Origin: Pleurobrachia bachei
Lineage: Eukaryota > Ctenophora > Tentaculata > Cydippida > Pleurobrachiidae
DNA: 27,663 nucleotides
Assembly (NCBI GenBank): GCA_000695325.1
Contig: AVPN01001152.1
Coordinates: 1 to 27,663 of the forward strand
Direction of reading: 5' to 3'
Shown here: one piece after another, positions 10,401 through 18,400 of the stretch
Layout: every line of letters begins with the position of its first letter
How positions within the stretch are numbered: the first letter of the stretch is position 1
Notes under the pieces: generated by a model
The model's input: the letters and a program-made list of their open reading frames with translations, nothing else
Database searches by the model: none
What the model was told of the DNA's origin: nothing
Position numbers and translations under genes: made by a program

Positions 10401-13259
10401 TGTGCGATTCCCACGAGAAGAGTCTCCTGTCCAAGGAACAGGAGCTAGTGGTTCTGCAACAGAGTCTAACAGACATGAGCGGGCAGCTCCGAGAGACAGC
10501 TGCTGAGTTGGCATCGCTCAGGGAGCAGGGTGACAGTGAAACATCCCAGATGCAGTCCTTTGCTGACGATCTCAGGGAACAGTTATCTTCAGTCCAACTG
10601 GTCTCTTCAGCGAGAGAGGTGGAAATTGCCAAGCTGCGAAATGAGCTAGGTGAGGCCCAGTCCCAACTATCATCTGCAGAACAGACCATCGCTACACAGA
10701 ATGAAAGCACTGCCAAGTTAACCTCCGATTACAAAGCACAAAGATCTCATTTGGAGGCTACAATTGAACGAAGTAGAGAGATGGAGGGGCGAGTTGGGTA
10801 TCTAACAACCCAAGTTGCAGAACTGGAGTCTCGTCTTGAGGCAGCTAACTCAGCAGAGAGAGATGAGGAGCTACTCAATGCTATCCGACAGAGAGAGGCA
10901 CAGATTGAGGAAATGAGGGTGATTGGTGTCAGTATGGAGAACCAGTTAGCCGCACAGAGGGAAATGTTCCAAGATGTCAAGTCTGATCACAAGAATGAAC
11001 TGAAAGAACTCCAAAATGAACTTGAATCACTTCGTTGTCAGTTGAGTGAAAGTGCTGCATCTGTCCAACAACTCACTACATCAATCGAGGTGTTCAGAGA
11101 AACAGAACTTGCTCTTAAAACCGAACTACAGGCTGCTACTGAGACTGTTACGGCGCTCCAAACACAGAGAGCTGATGATCAGAACGGAATCACGGGTCTT
11201 GAGCAGCAGATTGAACACCTTGGACGTGAGAATGCAGATCTGGCCGCATATGTAGATGTTCTCTCTGCCCAGGTGCGAGAGTTAACAACATACAAAGAGG
11301 AGGCAGATCTCACTATAGCCCAATCCAAAACGGAACAGGAAACTCTCCGACAGGCTATCAGTGATCAGACTGCCAACGAAGAACTACTCAGCAAAGTGTC
11401 GTCCCTAGAGGAGGCGAATGAAGCACTGAAGTCTTCTCTCCTCAAATCCCAGGAAGCAGGTGTGGAGTTGACTGCTAAACTAGATCTCAAAACAGGGGAA
11501 GTCTCCACTTGTGAGAGAGATATTTTGGTGAAAAAGAAGCAGATTGAAGATATGTCAAGGAGTCTCAGTGAGTCTGAGAACAAGTTGGAAGAGAAGACTT
11601 TGCAGATAACTCAGTTGAAGAGTGCGTGTGAGGCCCTTACTGAGAACGCAGGTCAGCTGGAATCACAGAAACAAGAAATCTTGGTATTGACAGAACAACT
11701 AGCCACCAGTAACCGTCAAGTAGAGGAGAAAACAGCACAAATCGCCCAACTCAAGACAGACTTCGAGTCCCTGGTTTCCAACAACGCCGCTCTTGATGAA
11801 AAGCTGAAGAACTTTGCCACAACTCAAGTGGCTGAAAAGTCAGCAACTGAGGCTAATCTTCAGATAAAACTTGATGAGGCTGCTGCAGAGATTGGGGTAC
11901 TGAGGGCCAACAATAAGTCATTAGTAGAGAACAACAATAAAATGACAGAGGTTCATACCACGCTACATGGTAATGTTGTGATCATGCAGCAGAGGGATGC
12001 TATCCTCAACCAACAGATCAAGCAACTGAATGAGTTGAACATTGACTTGCAGAGGAAACTAAGTGAGAAAGAGGCTGAACTTGTTAAGAAGATGGAGTCC
12101 TCGAATGATGAGAGGGACAGGTTAATGGGTCAAGTTAAAAACTCTGGTGCAGTTAGTGATCTAAACGAGGAACTGTCTCTACTAAAAGAGAGCAAGAGAA
12201 AACTAGCTGCCCAAGTCGAGACATACCAATCCCGTCTCACCACTGCAACATCTCGAGCTGAATTGGAGAAGAAGTTATCTGAAACTACCTCCCTGTTTAA
12301 TGAACAGTCTAGCTCCCTGGAGAAGAGGAAAGCGGAGGTGACAAAGATTACTGGTCATTACAAGGCCATGAAACAGCGTCTTATCACTGAGATGAATACT
12401 AGGAAGTCTATGGTTCAAGATACGATGGTTGGACGTGATAAAATGGTCGCTAAACTTGGGGAAAGAACTAAGAAAATAAAGGTACGTAGTTTGTTTGTTT
12501 GTCTGTAATGTCTTGGAACTATTCCAAATATATTCACTGCATGCAAGATTATACATGTCATATATTCTCATTTTAACACCTGCCCTCTCTCAGGAGCTGA
12601 ATGCTCAGCTGGTTGTCTGCCAGAGAGATAGAGAGATGATAACCACAGCTGTTCAAGGTAAGAATTCCATGATCAAATCTTAACTGCTGATATGAACCCA
12701 CTGAATTCCGTTTTTGATATTAGGCCTTAGGGTGATCCATAATACACGTCAGCAGACAAATACCAACTAACACCTCTCTCCCCACAGGTTTTATTGAGTG
12801 TATAGAGCCACTAAAGACTGAAAATGAAGTCCCTGATAATCAAAGAAGGTACAGTGAAAACATGACGTGAATGTGCATTATTCAGCAATTGTGACCACTT
12901 CTTCAATGCAACGACATCATAAATCTAACACTGATCTAACCCCATCCACCCCTTTCAGTGCGGTTATATTGAACCTGGAGCACAGACTACACGATGTGAT
13001 AACCTTCCTCTCCCGGCCCACAGCCTCCCTTCTCCCTGACCCCTCAGAGACAATGTCAGAATACACCCCCAGTGAATGGGATCAGTCGTGCTGGGAGAAC
13101 CGCTCCGAAACCAGCCTGCTCAGTGATATAACCGGGTTCTCAGCTGTTAACAGTGTTATCCAGACACACCCGAGGAGTGCCTCAGTGGCCAGTAGTGTCA
13201 TGTCAGAACAAAGGAGCAGGATTAATAACGGGACCCGATCAGAGAGATCCCCATCGTGA
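1452..13259 (+). CDS. Giant golgin-like coiled-coil protein (giantin/Lava-lamp-like), 7 exons, one frameshift
   Basis: Predicted exons are 1452-1574, 2238-2369, 2612-2674, 2782-12481, 12594-12657, 12788-12848 and 12959-13259. All have GT donors and CAG acceptors, and the phases agree throughout, giving about 3480 residues once one extra base at 3699-3701 is discounted. Nearly the whole protein is heptad coiled coil rich in Glu, Gln, Ser and Leu. The exceptions are a basic N-terminus (MKKLANKLRASPRPG), a non-heptad island at about residues 670-725, a Ser-rich linker followed by a basic segment (RTKVAFFVRQKAKRMETKI, encoded near 6190), and a Ser/Thr-rich tail of about 100 residues. Length and composition resemble giantin (GOLGB1, about 3260 residues) or fly Lava lamp, which tether Golgi membranes. 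There is no C-terminal membrane anchor or GRIP domain, so the family call is tentative. Exon 1 is the least certain; translation could instead begin at ATG 2241, three bases after an acceptor. Confidence 0.75.
3699..3701 (+). other. Single-base frameshift inside the giant coiled-coil exon
   Basis: Upstream coding stays in one frame to TAA 3715-3717, while the coding continues in the +1 frame from about 3698 to 12481. The exon length (9700) is one more than a multiple of three, while the flanking splice phases require a multiple of three. Removing one G from GGG at 3699-3701 restores regular heptad spacing of Ile and Leu across the joint. I found no other disruption in the gene, so a sequencing or assembly indel is the simplest reading. 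Confidence 0.8.
5015..5182 (+). repeat. Four tandem 42-bp (14-residue) coiled-coil repeats
   Basis: Four consecutive copies of a unit encoding CESQSLELVELKER and close variants (CEAQS..., ...LFKMKER, ...LVEMKER). A 14-residue unit is two heptads, so changes in copy number preserve the coiled-coil register. A weaker 14-residue repeat (EVEDVKAERDELVK type) lies near 10170-10270 in the same protein. Confidence 0.9.
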
Positions 13260-13320
13260 TTGTGACAATTGTTTTATTTTTCATTAATGATGTGTAATTT
13301 ATTGAAGACAGTTACAGGGC

Positions 13321-13348
13321 GGCGCCCAAATCTGCCAAATTGGGCGCC
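13321..13348 (+). other. Perfect 9-bp stem-loop in the coiled-coil 3' UTR
   Basis: GGCGCCCAA (13321-13329) and TTGGGCGCC (13340-13348) are exact inverted repeats around a 10-base loop, 61 bases after the stop codon. This GC-rich hairpin should fold stably in the mRNA. Its role is unknown. Confidence 0.6.
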
Positions 13349-13437
13349 AGAGAGACATTGCTATGTAAAGGCGTGGGTTTTTTGTTGTTAGGTTTTTTTG
13401 AAAAAGTAATTTCCATGTTTGTGTGCTAGAGATAAAG

Positions 13438-13443
13438 AATAAA
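13438..13443 (+). terminator. Polyadenylation signal AATAAA of the coiled-coil gene
   Basis: Canonical AATAAA about 180 bases after the TGA at 13257-13259, followed by a T-rich stretch. It implies a 3' UTR of about 200 bases. Confidence 0.8.
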
Positions 13444-13685
13444 ACTGCCTTGATTTTGTAAGAAACTGACTGGGAAAGATAGTATTTGCACTGTGCGTCA
13501 GTGTGTGTGTGAGCAGTGTCTTGTTTTTAATTTGTGCCAGTTTGTAAAAAGTTGAGGGATATGTCATGGGAAATGTATCCTAATGTTGTGTAAACAATTG
13601 TTGATCATGAGTTCAGTTTCCAAAAACATGCCCTTTCTGACGCATAAAAACGTTGCAGCAAGACCCAGATCTCTCAATTTAACGA

Positions 13686-13770
13686 TTGTCACGCACGTAC
13701 CTGATCTATATGGTTAGTGAAAGGAAAGGTTATCAGGCTTGTGCGTGACAACACACCAAGTGCGTGACAA
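13686..13770. repeat. Three copies of GTGCGTGACAA, one inverted
   Basis: TTGTCACGCAC at 13686-13696 is the reverse complement of GTGCGTGACAA at 13741-13751 and 13760-13770. The pair could form an 11-bp stem with a 44-base loop, or the copies may be protein-binding sites. Confidence 0.6.
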
Positions 13771-13816
13771 TTCCATATTTGGCTATCTGTCAACATGAGA
13801 GATCTTGTTGCAACGT

Positions 13817-13822
13817 TTTATT
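13817..13822 (-). terminator. Candidate polyadenylation signal AATAAA of the FKBP8-like gene
   Basis: TTTATT on + reads AATAAA on the minus strand, about 280 bases after the stop codon. A nearer variant, ATTAAA, lies at 14083-14088 only about ten bases after the stop. Which is used cannot be told from sequence. Confidence 0.4.
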
Positions 13823-14098
13823 TGCTTCAAATTGAAACACGGTGTTTTTTTAGAAAGCCGCCTGGAACAGCGGGAGAAACTTTGAAATACCAGGGCGACA
13901 GTCAATGTTTGTCTACGGAAAAACGTTCCACACACATAAACAATCAACTAGAGTTTTGTAGACACAAAGATTGGGACTAGAAACGTAAATTGTATAAATT
14001 AAAGATTTTATGAATAAATTAATTTCCAGTGCGCTAAGGGAAATAATAGAAACATCTATAGAAGGGGAATCTCTGAACTCTTTTTAATATTGTCCATA

Positions 14099-15346
14099 TC
14101 ACCAGCTCGCCACTCCTCGGATACCGTTATAAGCTGCAACAGCAAAGGCTCCAACGGCTACTGCTCCAGCGACCATGGGTATAGCACTCTGAAATAGTGG
14201 TGCGGGTTAGTAACCAACTTCCCTAGTGTTGGATCGCAGTGTTCGTGATGTGTGGGTGATCCGTGACTTCAGGACGTGACGTTCTAGGAACGCGCGTGAG
14301 ACAAGTGCTGACAATACCAAAATGGGGGTACTTTTTACAGTGGGATATTCAGCGCGCGGGGCTCACCTCCATCCACGATGTATCTCCTCCCTTCCCGGTT
14401 GGAGTGGTGGTGGATTTAGCGGCTTCTGCGGCTTTCTTCTCTTCTTCAAGGTTGAACATCTTCTTATACATTCTTTGTTGTTGTTTCTTCTGATTTGAAA
14501 TCTTCTTGGAAATCTCCGCCAGATACTGCTTACATCCCTGGGGATTGAAAGGGCGGGTTTAGTGTTTTGACTTTTGTCATCACAACCCAACATGTAGTAG
14601 TAGTATTATGTAGCCATGATCTACTCTAATACAGATTTCAATCCCGTCACCATGGCAACTCCTACCTGGCTCTCAGGATCCACCTTTACAGCAATTTTAA
14701 GTGCCTTCTCCGCCTCCTCAAGCTCTCCCTTTAACTCATACAACTTGCCCTTCCTATACAGGGCCTTGGTAGATGTGGGCTCTATCTCTAGCGCTCTGTT
14801 AGCTGCCACTATACCAGGGTCACATTTCTCTTGTTTGAGCTCTGAAAAACGTGATGTTGAGTTGTGGTGGTGGACAGGTTGAGTTAAATAAGGTATAATC
14901 ATTGTAATGGAGTGGTTAAATTGACTAGCTGGTCACGGTCTGAGTGACGCGTTAGCGGTGGAGATATATCAGTAACATGCCTGATTTGAATCTTAATAAA
15001 AAAGTGAGTCACGTCACACGATCATGATAATATAGCCTGTCAATACTTCTAACGGTCTACACATCACATTACATTTCTACATATCACTGGGCAGTTATAA
15101 AATATCAGTTTAGTAGTAACGAGAATATTAACCTGAGAATGCGAGATTACACCATGTCTTCATCTGAAGTTCCTTGAGTTCAGGGCTGGCAGGTTGAGCT
15201 CCCTCTCCCAATTTGTAACTTGGAGGGTCCAGGAATTTACACGCTCTGAACAGGGTCAGTTATTAGTTCACGTGTAATGACATGTCAAATTAGACATGTG
15301 GACAGGATGGTAAATGAAACCGGTTAGAGGGAGATAGATAGAGAGG

Positions 15347-15422
<76 letters not shown>

Positions 15423-18400
15423 GAGAAGTCATAGTGTTACAACATAATTGTAATACAAAAGTGATTCTCTAGAGAATCAGAGATCTCTGAACAAGATTCT
15501 CTATTCCACTAACTTGGTCCTGAAGTCAAATGTCCTGCACTTGAGTCCCTCATCACAGATCACCTCTCTGGCTAACTCACAGTTTTCCTCAGGAAAATAC
15601 TCGTAAAATATCTGAAATAAAGATTTTGAGCATTTTCCTACTCCTAGTTGCGAGACCCAAACTTGCTATTACAATGCCATATTTGGGCATCAGGTGCTGA
15701 CATCTCCCATACCATATATGGGCATCACGTGCTCTCACCTCTTCTATATCATCGCTGGTCGATTTGACACTCATTTCCAGGCATTCTCTGCACCTCTCAT
15801 GAGTACCACTTTCAGACAAGTGCCTCTCAGATGAAGTTACCAACAATAACACCATACTGACTATTAGTTGTCTCATCTTGCACGCAGCTGGACTAAAATA
15901 TGTGAAACGTTTCAACTTTTACGCATGAAATAAGTGGAGCATGAGCTTCATTTTGTCATCAAAAACTCAGGAGAGGAATTGCAAAGAAATGCAATCTTTG
16001 TGAAGCTAACGATCGGAAGAGATAACTACTGAAAGCTCATAAAACTAATAATAAAAGTACTAAGACTATATTAATTAGTTAATACCACTGCTCTCTCTCT
16101 CTAGCTCTCTTCCTCCCCTCTCTCTCTGATCTCTCTCGCTCTTTATCTATCTTTAGTCTTTCCCTCTGTTAGTACAAAATTCTAAATGATTACAATTACT
16201 GGTAATGTACTAAAACACAGGGGTGGAGAAACCGGGGACAGCCGAAAAGACCCCCTCTCTGCAATATTTGTACAGGGGTGGGGCTTTTGCAGAGGGGGGA
16301 GGGGGGCTGAGAGTTTGTGCCGAAATGAGCTCAAAACATTAACAATGTGCATGACGTTTTTAATAGTCAAGTGTTTTATGTTTAATAGGCAAGTGTTCTA
16401 TGCATAGCTATGGAAGTTAATAAGAAAGATATTGAAGTTTCGTAAGTGAATGAAATGTAGAGCAGTCTTTTGCACGGTTTGGTTTTGATCTGCTGTACAT
16501 GTTTTTACTTCAAAAAACCCGCATTAAAAATATAGGATCCAACGATTGTTTTTTCTCAAAAATTTTTTTTTTTTGAAGGGGGGGTGGCGGCCAACATCGG
16601 CCTGAATATAAATACGTGTATACACTTATAATAATCAAATCTGTAATAAATTGTTTTTTCTCAAAAATACCCGCCTTTTAATTAAATCCAAACTATTTCC
16701 CAGTTCACCCATCACCCTTCTTTAGGGATAGAGAGGCCATGGCACGTCGACTGGGAATGCTAAGTCTGGCTAACCTGAACCCGTGCGTGAAGGAAATGCA
16801 GTACGCTGTTAGAGGTCCAATTGTTATTAAAGCAGCCGAGCTTGAAGGACAACTGAACAAGGTAGGTAGAGGTGGAGGGACAACTAAACAAGGTAGCTGT
16901 AGGCTATTTGGAAACTGAGAAAGTTAGGCCAAGAGACAACTGAACAAGGTTGAAGGTAGGTAGAGGTGGGGCAAAAATTGAGGGAGAAAACGAGTTGTCC
17001 AGCTACTGTTTCATGCATGTACAAGATACGAGTGGCAAAGCGCAGAGAAACAAGCTAGTTTCAATTAATAATTGAAGGGGCATTAATTGTGTACCACACA
17101 GTACACACACATGCACAGTAGTACGCCGCATAGTTTTACTGCTAAACTATCCCACAGTTTGGTATAATAACAGTCTACTAATCTGCGGCAGAGTCGGAGT
17201 TGCTGTTGAGAGAGAAAGGAGTTGACATAAAATAATGTGTTTTAGCCGCATATGCTACACCGTGGGGGTACACAAGCGTTTTTACAGTTCACAAGTTGTT
17301 CATAGGGAGGGTTCCTGGAAACGGTTTCTCCGAGCCGTGTGCTACTGGTGTGAGAGAAAAATAAAAAATGAGAGGAATTCTTGAATTAGATAGAGAGAGA
17401 GAGTTGAGATGAAGAAAAAAAAAGAATTAAGAGAGAAGAGAAAGAGAGAGAGAGAGAAGAAAGAGAGAGATAACTTACCCTCTGTAATTTCGAGATGCCC
17501 TTTCGTAATCATATCGAGCGAAGTGGTCGTTTCCAATCTTTCGCTTTCGGTCTCTGTCCAAATTGGGGGATGTGTTAATAAAAAGATATCACGACCAAAA
17601 TTATAAAACCAATATATCGACATTCGACCGGTAGTCTTTCATCTGAAATTACACAAAGTACATGCTCTGTCTGTTTCATTCTCTCTCTAGTACACAGCAC
17701 TATCAAGTATCAGTACATACTCGTCACACTCTCAGTACACATGCTCACCCGATGCGAACTCTCTCTGGTTCAGACATCTCCGACACGTCAGGAGTATCCT
17801 CACTCTGTAGCACCTCAACTACCAACAACACTGAGCAGCTGGGTTTGATGTGAGGGGGACGACCCAGGGTACCATATCCAAACCGAGACTCTGCTGTCAC
17901 CTCAAATATTTCACCGACCTTTGCCAGATTAGTTGCCAAATCAAGCGCTGAAATTAGGAGGAAATTAGAAGAAAGTATTGTAACCGAATAATGGAAATAA
18001 TCAGGAATCGATACTGAGATATTATCTAATTGCCAGAACACTCACCATCAATTGCTTCTCCCTCGCCCAGTTCAAAAGTCAGCTCAACATTGTCATCAAC
18101 AGTCTGGCCAGTGGCCAAAATCAGGGAATACCTCACAGTCACCTGCTGCCCCTTCTCAACGTTGGGTCCTGTACCTGATTGTTTTACCTGTGGGAGGGGA
18201 GATACACAGGATTAGGGATCACAGAGCAAGTTAGTAGATTAAATAATTCTAACTGAATAGCTAAGAGACTGTGAATTCCGTTCAATAGCAATCCCCCATC
18301 TGTTGTAGCATACCCGTCGTTTAATTGAGTCGTTTCCAAGTATCTGCACCCATTCATCTGTTGGTTTTTCTTCTTTCGTCACTTCCTCACCAACTGGTTT

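Larger units (their letters stand above)
13466..14098. other. Tail-to-tail intergenic region
   Basis: This region separates the converging 3' ends of the coiled-coil gene (+) and the FKBP8-like gene (-). I see no coding structure. It contains three copies of an 11-mer, GTGCGTGACAA, one of them inverted (13686-13696, 13741-13751, 13760-13770), a CArG-box match at 13773-13782, and minus-strand polyadenylation signals. Confidence 0.6.
15246..17478. other. Large FKBP8 intron holding a nested gene and an orphan exon
   Basis: This 2233-bp intron joins the exon ending ...ERASRNYRG to the exon starting ACKFLDPP and interrupts the first TPR. Other introns of the gene are 98-291 bp. It carries a GA microsatellite (15349-15418), a same-strand two-exon gene (15501-15876), a CT-rich stretch (about 16090-16165), a G-run cluster (16275-16306), an alanine aminotransferase exon on + (16739-16861) and a GA-rich tract (about 17390-17470). 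I see nothing else coding in it. Confidence 0.8.

Noticed and set aside
13795-13980. 61-residue + strand open frame in the convergent gap
   Set aside because: No recognisable sequence, no splice sites or polyadenylation context of its own, and it overlaps the likely FKBP8 3' UTR.
15877-15915. Upstream extension (KRFTYFSPAACK) of the nested secreted protein
   Set aside because: It starts without an ATG and spans an apparent TAG acceptor; the internal ATG at 15876 gives a clean signal peptide.
16570-16600. Peptide AANIG upstream of the ALT exon, resembling the ALT ANIGDA block
   Set aside because: It lies before the N-terminal exon rather than after it, follows homopolymer runs, and only five residues match.
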